Positions 1-8,057 are shown, counted from the stretch's first letter. The stretch is 28,118 nt of DNA from Chloroflexota bacterium (GCA_005881085.1 VBGU01000017.1:1-28118), one strand, 5' to 3'. Translations and numbers: made by a program. The notes: generated by a model from the sequence alone, not told the origin.

Positions 1-291
1 CGAGTTGTAGATCTGGCCCGTGGTCACGTTCGACGCGCGCGTGACGTTCCGGTCGATGAAGCGCTCGTAGTGGCCGAGGTCCAGATCGGACTCGGCGCCG
101 TCTTCGGTGACGAAGACCTCACCATGTTGATAGGGCGACATCGTCCCGGGGTCGACGTTGAGGTAGGGATCCATCTTCAGCGACGCGACGGCAAGCCCTC
201 TCGCGGAGAGGATGCGACCGAGGGAAGCGGCGGTGATGCCTTTGCCCAGCGAGGAAGTGACCCCTCCGGTCACGAACACAAACTTCGGCAC
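1..291 (-). CDS. pyrG: CTP synthase, N-terminal part (runs off the window)
   Basis: CTP synthase converts UTP to CTP in the cytoplasm, using ATP and glutamine-derived ammonia, in pyrimidine nucleotide synthesis. Only the first 97 codons of the synthetase domain are inside the window. The reverse-strand translation reads PKFVFVTGGVTSSLGKGI, the family's amino-terminal P-loop, followed by DPYLNVDPGTMSPYQHGEVF and GAESDLDLGHYERFIDRN, both hallmark blocks. The GTG start at 291-289 is chosen because it has a GGAGGT Shine-Dalgarno (299-304) seven bases upstream and begins right at the conserved block. The glutaminase half lies beyond position 1. A candidate promoter and palindrome sit just upstream. 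Identification is near certain; only the 3' end is unseen. Confidence 0.96.
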   Translation of the reverse strand, partial: MPKFVFVTGGVTSSLGKGITAASLGRILSARGLAVASLKMDPYLNVDPGTMSPYQHGEVFVTEDGAESDLDLGHYERFIDRNVTRASNVTTGQIYNS

Positions 292-316
292 GGGCTGGAC
301 CTCCGGGGTTTTTTCA

Positions 317-345
317 ATGATACAGAGGTGGCGATTTTCAGTCCA
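317..345 (-). promoter_or_regulatory. candidate pyrG promoter
   Basis: On the minus strand TGGACT (340-345) fits a -35 at 4 of 6 positions. Exactly 17 bases later comes TATCAT (317-322), a good -10. The GGAGGT ribosome site and GTG start of pyrG follow within about 30 bases, giving a short leader. The -35 lies inside the inverted repeat at 334-360. Seen by eye only; promoter rules in this lineage are not known. Confidence 0.45.
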
Positions 346-360
346 GGGTGGACTGAAAAT
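334..360. promoter_or_regulatory. perfect 12-bp inverted repeat upstream of pyrG, operator-like
   Basis: ATTTTCAGTCCA (334-345) and TGGACTGAAAAT (349-360) are exact reverse complements separated by GGG. There is no T-tract after either arm, so an intrinsic terminator is unlikely. The AT-rich outer arms contrast with the GC-rich surroundings, and the repeat overlaps the proposed pyrG -35, which is what a repressor or activator operator would look like. The binding protein is unknown. Confidence 0.5.
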
Positions 361-384
361 TCGCCGGAACCTCAGCAGAGCGCA

Positions 385-398
385 GGGGCGTTAGCCCC
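385..398. other. short GC hairpin in the pyrG-ligase intergenic region
   Basis: GGGGC and GCCCC flank a GTTA loop, a 5-bp stem and tetraloop just before repeat copy A. It could be part of a larger structured element or a chance hairpin in GC-rich DNA. The rest of the 292-553 gap is covered by the pyrG promoter, the 12-bp inverted repeat and repeat A. Confidence 0.3.
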
Positions 399-418
399 GA
401 GCACTACAGGACGAGGGC

Positions 419-558
419 GAGCGACGAGCGATGTGCTACGCACTCCGCTGCGCGTCCGGGGGCCCCTACCCCCTGGGCTCCTGCCCCTGTTCGCGAGGAA
501 CGAGACCGCCAGCTGTGAGCGTGTCTCGAGGCGAAGCCGAGAGATTGATCAGGTCAGG
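419..558 (+). repeat. dispersed intergenic repeat, copy A
   Basis: This stretch shares ordered blocks with 20574-20680 and 22692-22803: a leading GAGCGACGAGCG, a GGGGCCCC core (459-466), CTCCTGCCCCTG, CGAGGAACGAG, GTGAGCGTGTCTCG, then a hairpin (about 524-542, GGC-GAA-GCC with TCTC/GAGA outside a 2-base bulge) and the tail GAGATTGATCAGG. It is the longest and most diverged copy, with extra bases around the core. Its right edge overlaps the stop codon (554-556) of the minus-strand ligase gene. It reads in the same direction as the other two copies but antisense to its own neighbours. Exact ends are approximate. Confidence 0.7.
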
Positions 559-1624
559 AGACGGGGAAGGGAAGGCTGTTCAAAACAATGAGGCGGGGTC
601 GATCGCTTGCGGTGTGCGGCGGATAGGACGGGACCTCTACCGGCTCATCACGGCGGCAATCGTCGAGGTTTCCATCGAGTCGCAGACCGCGGAATCGCGC
701 ATCGCGGAGCTCACCGTTCTCGAGCCCGGCGTGCTCGACGATCGCGACAAGACGCGGTCGTAAGAAACGAAGACCGTCGCGCACGGCGACCGGCGTCGCG
801 AAGCACGATGCGTCGGCGGCGAAACCGCGCGTCGCCACATCGAGCCACTCGCCGAGGAAGGGCGGGACGTATGCATCGCCCGCGAAGACGATCGCGCCAT
901 CCTCACCACGCAGTCCGCACAGCAGGGTGCGCGCGCCGCGGTGATCGTCGATGACGAGACCGCCGACGACCACGTCGGCGCGCGGTGTGACATGGCATTT
1001 CAGCCAATCGGCGGTGCGCGTGCCCGGGACATACCGCCCGTCGCGCCTCTTGGCGACGACGCCCTCGAGCCCGTATTCCGCCACCACATCGAGGAAGGGC
1101 TCGCCGTCGTCGTCCAGGTGCTCCGGCACGGCGAGGATTCGCGAACCCAGGCCGGCACCGAGGAGGCGCGCCCGGCGCTCGGCAAGCGGCCGCGAGATGA
1201 GCGGGCGGCTGTCGGCGTACAGCATGTCGAAGGCGACGAAGATCGGGCCGCGGCCCCGTTTCGCGGCCTTTGGTCCGAGTCTGCCGGCGAGAAGGTCGTA
1301 GCTCGGACGGCCGCGTGAATCGCAGACGACGATCTCGCCGTCGAGGACCATCCCCTCAGGCAGGCGTAGCTCGCGGAGCTCTGGCACAGCGGGAAGGAGG
1401 TCGCCCCCCCCACGATCGGTCACGCGCAGTCCCGTCGCGTCATGCGACGCGAGCGCGCGGATCCCGTCCCACTTCAGCTCGAAGATGTACTCGGGCGAAT
1501 TGAAGGCGCGGCGCGCCAGACGTGGCCGCATCGGTGTGAGCGCGCGGGGCAGCGCGCTCGCCGCCTCGCCGACATCGATGAGGGTCGGATGCGCGCCACT
1601 CTCCGGTCGCTCGCGCGAGGGCAC
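554..1624 (-). CDS. stand-alone ATP-dependent DNA ligase
   Basis: This 356-residue protein seals nicks in DNA through a lysyl-AMP intermediate. The adenylation domain shows motif I ELKWDGIRA with the nucleotidyl lysine near residue 51, motif III LDGEIV near 95-100, FVAFDMLY near 129-136, motif IV LEGVVAKR near 186-193 and motif V WLKCH near 207-211. An OB-fold region follows to about residue 320. There are no polymerase or phosphoesterase domains, so it resembles the LigC-type ligases found beside Ku rather than LigD. The GTG start (1624-1622) lies 16 bases after the ku stop, so the two are probably one transcript, although no strong ribosome site is visible. The last 30 or so residues, after the OB fold, look unconserved, and the stop lies in repeat copy A, so the tail may be shaped by that element. 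Function is confident; whether it is the main NHEJ ligase or a backup is not known. Confidence 0.9.
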   Translation of the reverse strand: MPSRERPESGAHPTLIDVGEAASALPRALTPMRPRLARRAFNSPEYIFELKWDGIRALASHDATGLRVTDRGGGDLLPAVPELRELRLPEGMVLDGEIVVCDSRGRPSYDLLAGRLGPKAAKRGRGPIFVAFDMLYADSRPLISRPLAERRARLLGAGLGSRILAVPEHLDDDGEPFLDVVAEYGLEGVVAKRRDGRYVPGTRTADWLKCHVTPRADVVVGGLVIDDHRGARTLLCGLRGEDGAIVFAGDAYVPPFLGEWLDVATRGFAADASCFATPVAVRDGLRFLRPRLVAIVEHAGLENGELRDARFRGLRLDGNLDDCRRDEPVEVPSYPPHTASDRPRLIVLNSLPFPVS

Positions 1625-1640
1625 TTGCCGAGGATAGGTC

Positions 1641-2486
1641 CTAGGACGCCTTCTTCCGCGCGGTCCGTGACGACGAACCGGACGAGACGCTCTTGCTCTT
1701 CGCGCCGCTCTTCTTCGCCTTTTCGACCGACGCCTTGAGTGCGGACATGAGATCGACGACCGTGGTCTCGGCCTCCGGCTCGGGAGCCTCGATGATCTCT
1801 TTCTTCTGGACCTTCGCCTCCACCAGCTTGAGGATCGCCTGCTTGTACTCGTCCTTGTATTCGGACGGCTCGAATTCGGTGGCCATCATGCCGACGAGGT
1901 TTTCGGCCATCTTGAGCTCGGCGGGAGAGACCTTCACGTCCTCGGGGACGTCGAGGTCCTCGGTGGAGCGGATCTCGTCCGGCCAATGGAGCGTGTTCAT
2001 GAGGAGCGCGCCGTCCTGCGGACGCACCGAGACCAGGCGCTCCCGGTCGCGCAAAGCGAACTTCGCGATCGCGACGCGTCCGGTCTTCGCCAGGGTCTTG
2101 TTCAGGAGCGCGTACGGTTTCTCGGCCGACTTCTCGGGCTCGAGGTAGTAGGCCGACTGGTAATAGAGCGCGCCGGGAAGCTCCTCATCCTTGATGAACC
2201 CGGTGATGTCGATTGCCTTGCTTGAACGGAGGGGGAGCTTCTCGAGATCCTCGTCCGTCAGCTCGACGTAGTTACCCTTCTCGTACTCGTACCCACGTAC
2301 GACGTCGCCCCAAGCGACCTCGTGGTCGCCCTCGACGCAGTAGCGCTTGTTCTTGATGCGGCTGCGATGCTCAGGGCAGAGAAGGTTGAACGAGACCTTG
2401 CTCGAGCTCTCCGTCGCCAGGTACAACCGCACCGGGATGGCGACCATCCCGAAGCTCATGACGCCTTTCCAGATCGATCGCGGCAT
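1641..2486 (-). CDS. ku: Ku, DNA end-binding protein of bacterial NHEJ
   Basis: Ku forms a homodimeric ring that threads onto double-strand break ends and recruits LigD. The 281-residue protein starts with the family signature PRSIWKGVMSFGMVAIPVRL and continues through FNLLCPEHRSRIKNKRYC, a core-domain block GYEYEKGNYVELTDEDLEKL and the bridge region around LVSVRPQDGALLMNTLHWPD. The last 30 or so residues form a Lys/Ser-rich basic tail, as in bacterial Ku proteins whose C-terminus binds DNA and stimulates ligation. The ATG start has a GAGGTG ribosome site seven bases upstream. It sits between a stand-alone ligase downstream and YkvA and DUF885 genes upstream, with ligD divergent about 2 kb away, which supports an NHEJ role directly. 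Confidence 0.97.
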   Translation of the reverse strand: MPRSIWKGVMSFGMVAIPVRLYLATESSSKVSFNLLCPEHRSRIKNKRYCVEGDHEVAWGDVVRGYEYEKGNYVELTDEDLEKLPLRSSKAIDITGFIKDEELPGALYYQSAYYLEPEKSAEKPYALLNKTLAKTGRVAIAKFALRDRERLVSVRPQDGALLMNTLHWPDEIRSTEDLDVPEDVKVSPAELKMAENLVGMMATEFEPSEYKDEYKQAILKLVEAKVQKKEIIEAPEPEAETTVVDLMSALKASVEKAKKSGAKSKSVSSGSSSRTARKKAS

Positions 2487-2519
2487 GCCCTACCACCTCA
2501 CTGGCCGTTTTCCCTTTTG

Positions 2520-2538
2520 CGCGCGGCCTCGCCGCGCG
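2520..2538. terminator. strong GC hairpin between the YkvA-like gene and ku
   Basis: CGCGCGGC and GCCGCGCG pair perfectly around a CTC loop, an 8-bp stem inside the 68-base gap between the YkvA-like stop and the ku start. On the minus strand no T-run follows, so it is at best a weak or Rho-assisted terminator, or a processing or attenuation structure ahead of ku. Confidence 0.4.
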
Positions 2539-2554
2539 AATTCTAACGGTTCCG

Positions 2555-2980
2555 TCAACGGAGCGCACGCGGCGTGCCGCGGCGGCCGCCCCACGAGACG
2601 AGCCGAAGGAGCCGTTCAAGCGTTGCCGGGTCGCCGCGCCAATGCTCGCGGACGACCGCATCGTCGGTCGTGCGCAGGACGAAACGGAGGGCGAGCCCGG
2701 CGACGACCGCGTCGTCGAGCGAGCCGACGATCGGGATGAAGTCCGGGATGAGGTCGATCGGTGAGGCGAGCCAAACGCTCGCCACCGCGAGCACGATCTT
2801 CGCGCGGAGCGGGACGCGAGCGTCGCGCAGGAGCCCGCCAAAAAGTCTGATGAGGTTCGGCAGGAGCAGAGCGAGCTCGCGTGCGAGGAGGACGCGGCCG
2901 ACGATCACGAGCACCACGACGACGACGATCCAGACCGCGATGAAGACGAGAACGATGTCTGCCCAGAGCGGAAGATCCAT
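2555..2980 (-). CDS. YkvA/DUF1232-family small membrane protein
   Basis: The 141-residue product begins with one long hydrophobic segment (about residues 5-35, rich in Val and Ile). It then carries the DUF1232 core, LRAKIVLAVASVWLASPIDL followed by IPDFIPIVGSLDDAVVAG, near residues 60-105. The family has no settled biochemical role; it is membrane-anchored and seen in many bacteria. The ATG (2980-2978) is taken as start because it lies five bases after the stop of the upstream DUF885 gene, which suggests co-transcription and translational coupling. The open frame continues upstream through the antisense of that gene, but the extension is Arg/Pro-rich and not protein-like. It lies next to ku, but a repair role would be guesswork. 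Confidence 0.85.
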   Translation of the reverse strand: MDLPLWADIVLVFIAVWIVVVVVLVIVGRVLLARELALLLPNLIRLFGGLLRDARVPLRAKIVLAVASVWLASPIDLIPDFIPIVGSLDDAVVAGLALRFVLRTTDDAVVREHWRGDPATLERLLRLVSWGGRRGTPRALR

Positions 2981-2985
2981 TCGAG

Positions 2986-4617
2986 CTAGTTCGCGATCGC
3001 CCGCTCCGCGAGTGACGTCGGGATCGAGCCCGTCGACGTGATCGCGTCGTGGAAGGCGCGGAGGGCCGCGCGGTCGGCCGATCCGCGCTTGGCGAGCCAT
3101 CGCGTGCGGATATCGATGATCTCGAGCATCCCCGTGAGATAGCTCGAGGCCTGCGTCGGCCAGGAGCAGTACCGGCCGACCTCGGCCTTCGCGTTCGGGA
3201 GAGTGAGGTTCGCGTTCTTCACCATGAAATCGACGGCTTGGTCGAAGGTCATCTCCTTCATATGCAGCGACGTGTCCACCACGATGCGAGCGGCGCGGAA
3301 GAGCGTCGCCTCGTACTGGAACAAGAGGTGTCGCGGGTCGGTGAAGAAGCCTTGCTCGCGCATGACGCGCTCCGCGTAGAGACCCCACCCCTCCGCGAAA
3401 TACGAAGTGAAGTGTGTGCGGCGAATGTCCGAGCCGTTCTGCTTGGCCATGACGAGGTGCCAGTGGTGGCCCGGGTACGCCTCGTGTACGGCGGTCGTCG
3501 GGATCCCCGCGCTGCAGTTGCCCTCGAGGCGCTTCTGCACTTCTTCGGGTGGCGTGCCGTCCGGCGGGTAGGGCACGAAGAAGTGACCGTGGAGCGAATC
3601 GCTGAAAGCGGGAGGCTGGTTGTAGCTCGCGACCGCCTGGATCGGACGCTGGTAGTGGGGTGACGGCTCGACCGTGCAGCGCTCGCCCGGTGGAAGCGTG
3701 ACGAGCCCGGTGTCCACGAGGAACGATCGCGCGCGCTCGGTCCATTCCTCGTACTCGGCCCGCATCGCGTCGGGCGTCGGCGCGTGCATACGGTTCAGGC
3801 GCTCGCAGACCTCCGTCCACGTGCCGCCTCCGTCGATCTGCGCCGCGATCTTATTCGCCTCGTTCGCAAGCAGGTCGTACTGCTCCCGCCCGCGACCCTG
3901 GAGCTCGCGCGTGCCGAACGGAAGGAGCTCCTTCTCCCGCAGGAGCGATGTGTAGAGCTGCTCGCCGATCGCGTAATCACCGGACGCGCGCGTCTTGTTC
4001 GTCTCGAGAAACCCCGCGAAGTCCTCGAAGGCGCCGGCCGCCGCCGCTCCGGCTTCCGCGACCTTCTGCCGGAGCGTCGGGTCCTTGACCTCCTTCGGGA
4101 CAAGCTCGCGGGCGTAGCGCGCCGCCGCCTTCGCCTGGCCGATCGCGCGATCGAGGTACACGCGCGGGACGAGCGCGAAGTCCAGGTTGGCTTTTCCGTC
4201 GGCAACGTGTTTGGTGAGAGCGTGAAGCCGCGCGCGCGCCGCCTCGGCCAGGTCGCGCTCCGGCCGGAGACGGTGGAGGAAGAGCGTGAAAACGCCGCCC
4301 AGCGAGGGATTCAGGTAGGTATTCGGCTGCCGCTTCCAATCAAGGCGCGGCTGCATGAGCTCGCGTCCGCGGAGGGACGCGAGGATGACGTCACGGTCGA
4401 TGCGCTCGGCCGGAGTGAGGTTGTCGTCGGGCACGGCCGCAAAGCGCTTGGTCCAGTCGAGCACGGCCGCGTCACGACGACGGAACGCCTCCGCCGAGAG
4501 ATCTTCCGAGCGTTCGTCGTATGCGGTGAGGCCGAGCATGCTGGCCCAGGTCGGGGATTCCTCGTAGCGGTCGGCGAGGTAGTCCTTGACCAGCGACGAA
4601 AACGGCGCGGACGTCAC
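2986..4617 (-). CDS. DUF885-family putative zinc metallohydrolase
   Basis: This 543-residue protein belongs to the DUF885 group of predicted metal-dependent peptidases. It has an HExxH-like metal site, HEAYPGHHWH (about 378-387), followed about 25 residues later by EGWGLYAE (about 409-416), the usual third-ligand helix of the family. The N-terminal two thirds is mostly helical with many charged residues. No signal peptide is evident, so a cytoplasmic enzyme is likely, unlike secreted members of the family. The GTG start has a GGAGGT site six bases upstream. It is divergent from ligD with only 35 bases between starts, so the promoters must overlap coding or be very compact. The substrate is unknown. 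Confidence 0.88.
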   Translation of the reverse strand: MTSAPFSSLVKDYLADRYEESPTWASMLGLTAYDERSEDLSAEAFRRRDAAVLDWTKRFAAVPDDNLTPAERIDRDVILASLRGRELMQPRLDWKRQPNTYLNPSLGGVFTLFLHRLRPERDLAEAARARLHALTKHVADGKANLDFALVPRVYLDRAIGQAKAAARYARELVPKEVKDPTLRQKVAEAGAAAAGAFEDFAGFLETNKTRASGDYAIGEQLYTSLLREKELLPFGTRELQGRGREQYDLLANEANKIAAQIDGGGTWTEVCERLNRMHAPTPDAMRAEYEEWTERARSFLVDTGLVTLPPGERCTVEPSPHYQRPIQAVASYNQPPAFSDSLHGHFFVPYPPDGTPPEEVQKRLEGNCSAGIPTTAVHEAYPGHHWHLVMAKQNGSDIRRTHFTSYFAEGWGLYAERVMREQGFFTDPRHLLFQYEATLFRAARIVVDTSLHMKEMTFDQAVDFMVKNANLTLPNAKAEVGRYCSWPTQASSYLTGMLEIIDIRTRWLAKRGSADRAALRAFHDAITSTGSIPTSLAERAIAN

Positions 4618-4652
4618 GATGCGACCTCCCCGACAATGGCGAAGGCCACAGA

Positions 4653-7043
4653 TTGAGCCTCACCGAGTACCAGCGCAAACGCGACTTCCGCCGCACGCCC
4701 GAACCGAAGGGCAAGCTGCCGGAGAAAGAAGAGACGCGTCGCTACGTGGTCCATCGGCACCACGCGACGCGGCTCCACTGGGACGTTCGGCTCGAGATGC
4801 GCGGCATCCTCGCCTCGTGGGCCGTGCCGAACGGGCCACCGCTCGAGGCCGGAAAGAGGCGGCTCGCGGTCCACACAGAGGACCATCCGATCGAGTACCT
4901 GACGTTTCACGGCGTGATTCCCGACGGCTATGGCGCGGGGACGATGACCATCTGGGATACCGGCACGTACGAGCTACTGGAAGAGAAGCCGAACGAGCTG
5001 AAGCTGCGCATGAAGGGCAGGCGTCTCGACGGCGAGTGGGTCATCGTGCAGACGAAGCAGAACGAGGGTCGCGACTGGCTGATGATCAAGCACGGCACGC
5101 CGCCGAAGAACGATCCGCTGCTATCGAAGATCGAGCCGATGCTCGCGGCGGCGGCGGACGAGCCCTTCGACTCGCCCGACTTCACCTACGAACCGAAATG
5201 GGACGGGGTGCGCACGATCGCCTTCGTCGATGGGGGAGAGGTCCGTCTTCAGACGCGAAACCTTCTCGACTGCACCAAGCAGTATCCCGAGGCGACGCAG
5301 GCCGCGGAGGCGCTCACCGGTGCGTATCACGCCATCCTCGACGGCGAGATCGTGGCGCTCGACTCCAAGGGCGTTCCGAGCTTCCAGCGGCTGCAACCAC
5401 GCATGCATGTAAGCGACGAGAGCACCGTCCGCAAGCTCCGCAAATCGACTCCGGTCATCTATCAGGTCTTCGACATCCTCTACGCGGACGGCGAGGACCT
5501 CACCCGAAAGCCGCTGCGCGAGCGCTTGCGACGCCTCGACGAGGCGCTGACGCCCATGGGCTCGATCCGACGGAGCGAAGGGTTCCCAGGCACCGGCATC
5601 GCGCTCTTCGAAGCGGCGCGCGAGCAAGGCATCGAAGGGATCGTCGCGAAACGCCTCGATTCGATCTACCAGCCAGGCGCGCGGTCGCCCGCGTGGGTGA
5701 AGATCAAGGCGTTCCGCACGATGGAGTGCGTGATCGGGGGGTGGACGGCGGGCCAAGGCGGTCGCACGAAGACGCTGGGCGCGCTGTTGCTCGGCGTGTA
5801 TCGCGACGGGAAGCTGCAGCCGGTCGGACACGTCGGCACCGGCTTCGACGAGCGAACGCTTCGCGACCTTTTGAAGATCCTGGAGGAGCACGAGTCGCCG
5901 ACGTCGCCGTTCGCCACGCAGCCGCGGACGAATCAGCCGGCGCGGTGGTGCCTGCCTGAGCTCGTCTGCGAGGTCGAGTACGCCGAGATCACTCGCGACG
6001 GCACCCTCCGGCATCCGACGTATCGCGGCCTTCGCGCCGATGTCGACCCGCGCGAGGCCACCGGGGAGGAGCGGCGCGAGTCGGCGAGAAAGGCGCAGGA
6101 GGCCGCGAAGCGCGCCGCGACGACGAGGGCTCCGTCGGAGGACGGTGACGAAGCCGCAAGGGTTCCGTCGGTGCTCGAGGTCGAAGGCAAACGCATCAAG
6201 CTGACGAACCTCGAGAAAGTCCTCTTCCCCGAGGACGGCTACACGAAGGCCGACCTCATCCGCTACTACACCGAGGTCTCGCCGTACCTCGTGCCTTGGC
6301 TGCGCGACCGGCCGCTCACCTTGAAGCCGTTCCCCGACGGCATCCACGGCACGCACTTCTATCAAAAGAACAAGCCCGGATTCACTCCCGAGTGGATCAA
6401 GAGCTGGACCGATCCGCGGGAGCCGGAGAACGCCTACGTCCTCGCGAACGACATGGCGACCCTCGTGTGGATGGCGAACTACACGGCGATCGAGATCCAT
6501 CCGCGGCTCGCGCGCGCCGACGAACCGGAAAAGCCGGACAACGTCATGATCGATCTCGATCCGGCCGAGGGCGCGACGTGGAACGACGTGAAGGAGGTCG
6601 CGCGCGCCGTCAAGGAAGTGCTTGACGATCTCGGACTCGACGGCTTCCCGAAAACGACGGGCTCGCGCGGGATCCATGTGCTCGTCCCCATCGCCCGGCG
6701 GTACACGTTCGACGAGAGCCGCGCGTTCGCTCTTCGCGTGGGCCAGCTCACCAGAGAGAGGCTGCCGAAGCTCGTCACGCTCGAATTCAGCAAAGCGAAG
6801 CGCCGCGGGATCTACATCGACTACCTGCAGAACACGCGCGCCAAGTCCACAGCCGGACCGTACAGCGTTCGTCCGATTCGCCGCGCGCCCGTGTCCGCGC
6901 CGCTCCGGTGGGACGAGATCGCGTCGCTCGGACGGCCCGATGCCTTCACGATGATGAACATGTCCGCGCGCCTCGAGGCCGTGGGCGATCTTCTGGGCCC
7001 GTCGCTCGCGCTCGCGCAGAAGCTTCCGAAGCCGCCGGCTTGA
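4653..7043 (+). CDS. ligD: multifunctional DNA ligase D (phosphoesterase-ligase-polymerase)
   Basis: LigD trims, fills and seals broken DNA ends held by Ku. The 796 residues show all three modules in the Pseudomonas-type order. The 3'-phosphoesterase is about 1-150, with HRHHATRLHWDVRLE and HPIEYLTFHGVIPDGYGAG. The ATP-dependent ligase is about 155-465, with motif I YEPKWDGVR (Lys182), EGIVAKR (328-334) and WVKIK (348-352). A charged linker of about 50 residues follows. The primase-like polymerase is about 505-796, with LTNLEKVLFPEDGYTKADLI, the catalytic DLDP (634-637) and TTGSRGIHVLVPI. A TTG start at 4653 is chosen because it begins the conserved LTEYQRKRDF block and no in-frame ATG lies upstream. 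A six-codon ORF (4636-4656, MAKATD) overlaps this start as TTGA and may couple its translation. The alpha/beta hydrolase gene follows with a shared TTGA. Confidence 0.96.
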   Translation: MSLTEYQRKRDFRRTPEPKGKLPEKEETRRYVVHRHHATRLHWDVRLEMRGILASWAVPNGPPLEAGKRRLAVHTEDHPIEYLTFHGVIPDGYGAGTMTIWDTGTYELLEEKPNELKLRMKGRRLDGEWVIVQTKQNEGRDWLMIKHGTPPKNDPLLSKIEPMLAAAADEPFDSPDFTYEPKWDGVRTIAFVDGGEVRLQTRNLLDCTKQYPEATQAAEALTGAYHAILDGEIVALDSKGVPSFQRLQPRMHVSDESTVRKLRKSTPVIYQVFDILYADGEDLTRKPLRERLRRLDEALTPMGSIRRSEGFPGTGIALFEAAREQGIEGIVAKRLDSIYQPGARSPAWVKIKAFRTMECVIGGWTAGQGGRTKTLGALLLGVYRDGKLQPVGHVGTGFDERTLRDLLKILEEHESPTSPFATQPRTNQPARWCLPELVCEVEYAEITRDGTLRHPTYRGLRADVDPREATGEERRESARKAQEAAKRAATTRAPSEDGDEAARVPSVLEVEGKRIKLTNLEKVLFPEDGYTKADLIRYYTEVSPYLVPWLRDRPLTLKPFPDGIHGTHFYQKNKPGFTPEWIKSWTDPREPENAYVLANDMATLVWMANYTAIEIHPRLARADEPEKPDNVMIDLDPAEGATWNDVKEVARAVKEVLDDLGLDGFPKTTGSRGIHVLVPIARRYTFDESRAFALRVGQLTRERLPKLVTLEFSKAKRRGIYIDYLQNTRAKSTAGPYSVRPIRRAPVSAPLRWDEIASLGRPDAFTMMNMSARLEAVGDLLGPSLALAQKLPKPPA

Positions 7044-7588
7044 AACGCGCGGCGGTCCTCGCGCCGGGGTATGGAGGCACCGCGGAGCAGCCGATCCTGC
7101 AAAAGCTCGGGGCTGCGCTCGGCGGATTCGCCATCGCCTCGCAGGCGGTGACCTTCAGGACGCGCGGTTCCCGGCCGAGCAAGGACTACCTCTCGGAGAT
7201 CGAAGATCTGCGCGGCGCGCGCGACGCGCTCCGCGCCGCAGGGCACGAGCGCGTCGCCCTCGTCGGCCGCTCGTTCGGGGGCCGCATCTGCGCTTTCCTC
7301 GCGGAACGCGAGCCGCCGGATGCGCTCGTCATCCTCGGCCATCCGATCGCGCCGCCGAAGCGCCCGCGTCAGCGCGACGAGGCGGCTCTCGCCGGGACGA
7401 CGTGTCCCACGCTCGTCGTCCAGGGCGAAAAAGACGAGCTCGGTCCGTTCGCCGTCCTCGAGCGGATCGCGGCGAACAATCCGCGGATCGATCTCGTGCG
7501 CATCGCCGGCGCGGGCCATGATTTCGGCCCGGGCGAGCCTCTGGCAGTCGCAACAGCCGCGCGCTGGCTGGACAGCGTCCTTCGCTGA
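7040..7588 (+). CDS. small alpha/beta hydrolase (KANL3/TEX30-like)
   Basis: A 182-residue alpha/beta-hydrolase-fold protein without signal peptide. It begins LKRAAVLAPGYGGTAEQPIL, giving the oxyanion-hole loop. It has the nucleophile elbow VGRSFGGRI (Ser near residue 75), an acid-loop region VVQGEKDELGP and the catalytic His in GAGHDF near the C-terminus. The compact size and layout match the KANL3/TEX30 or dienelactone-hydrolase-like group, whose bacterial members mostly lack assigned substrates. The TTG start (7040) shares bases with the ligD stop (7041-7043), so the two are almost certainly translationally coupled. In-frame sequence upstream is only the antisense-like shadow of ligD. A role in repair is not implied by the fold. 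Confidence 0.85.
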   Translation: MKRAAVLAPGYGGTAEQPILQKLGAALGGFAIASQAVTFRTRGSRPSKDYLSEIEDLRGARDALRAAGHERVALVGRSFGGRICAFLAEREPPDALVILGHPIAPPKRPRQRDEAALAGTTCPTLVVQGEKDELGPFAVLERIAANNPRIDLVRIAGAGHDFGPGEPLAVATAARWLDSVLR

Positions 7589-7676
7589 TGACAAATCTCC
7601 CTTCCTCGTTCATACCCAGTTCATCACCTCCTGTGACGCTTCCTCTCGACGACATCGCAGAAAAGGAGACACACAA

Positions 7677-8042
7677 ATGCGTGGCATCGGGATCATCTTG
7701 ACGCTCGTGATCGCAGCGATCGTGGGCGTCGGCGCGTACCAGCTGGGGGTATCGCAAGGGCTCGCCGCGACGGGAACCGCGGTCGCGCCGGCCGTCTACT
7801 ACTACCACCCCTTCTTCTTCGGAGGGTTCGGGTTTCTCTTCCCGCTCCTCTTCATCTTCCTGATCTTCGCCCTCGTCCGTGGCGCGTTCTCACGCGGACG
7901 CGGATGGGGCTACGGCGGTGGCTGGGGTGGCCCCGGCCAGTACCAGAGCCCGCGCGAGCGGCTCGAAGAGCTGCACAGGGAGCTGCACGGTGAGAAGCCC
8001 AAGGACACCGGGGCGACATCGCCTCCGCCCAGCGGCCGGTAG
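7677..8042 (+). CDS. small membrane protein, SHOCT-like C-terminus, unknown function
   Basis: The 121-residue product has two hydrophobic segments: residues about 3-25 (GIILTLVIAAIVGVGAYQLG) and about 45-65 (an aromatic run, then FLFPLLFIFLIFALVRG). A Gly/Trp/Arg-rich stretch follows, and a short amphipathic C-terminal helix SPRERLEELHRELHGE that resembles the small SHOCT-type helix found at the ends of many small membrane proteins. The ATG has an AGGAG site (7664-7668) eight bases upstream. A strong hairpin lies after the stop, and a two-component system starts 70 bases on, so this may be a target or accessory of that system. I do not recognise a named family. Confidence 0.82.
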   Translation: MRGIGIILTLVIAAIVGVGAYQLGVSQGLAATGTAVAPAVYYYHPFFFGGFGFLFPLLFIFLIFALVRGAFSRGRGWGYGGGWGGPGQYQSPRERLEELHRELHGEKPKDTGATSPPPSGR

Positions 8043-8057
8043 ACCGCGTGTGGACGA

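Noticed and set aside
334..360. Intrinsic terminator at the 12-bp inverted repeat
   Set aside because: Neither strand has a T-run after the stem, and the arms end in AAAAT; an operator fits better.
2555..3820. 421-codon open frame on the minus strand running through the DUF885 gene into the YkvA-like gene
   Set aside because: Only the last 141 codons look like protein; the upstream part is Arg/Pro/Gly-rich and overlaps the strongly supported DUF885 frame.
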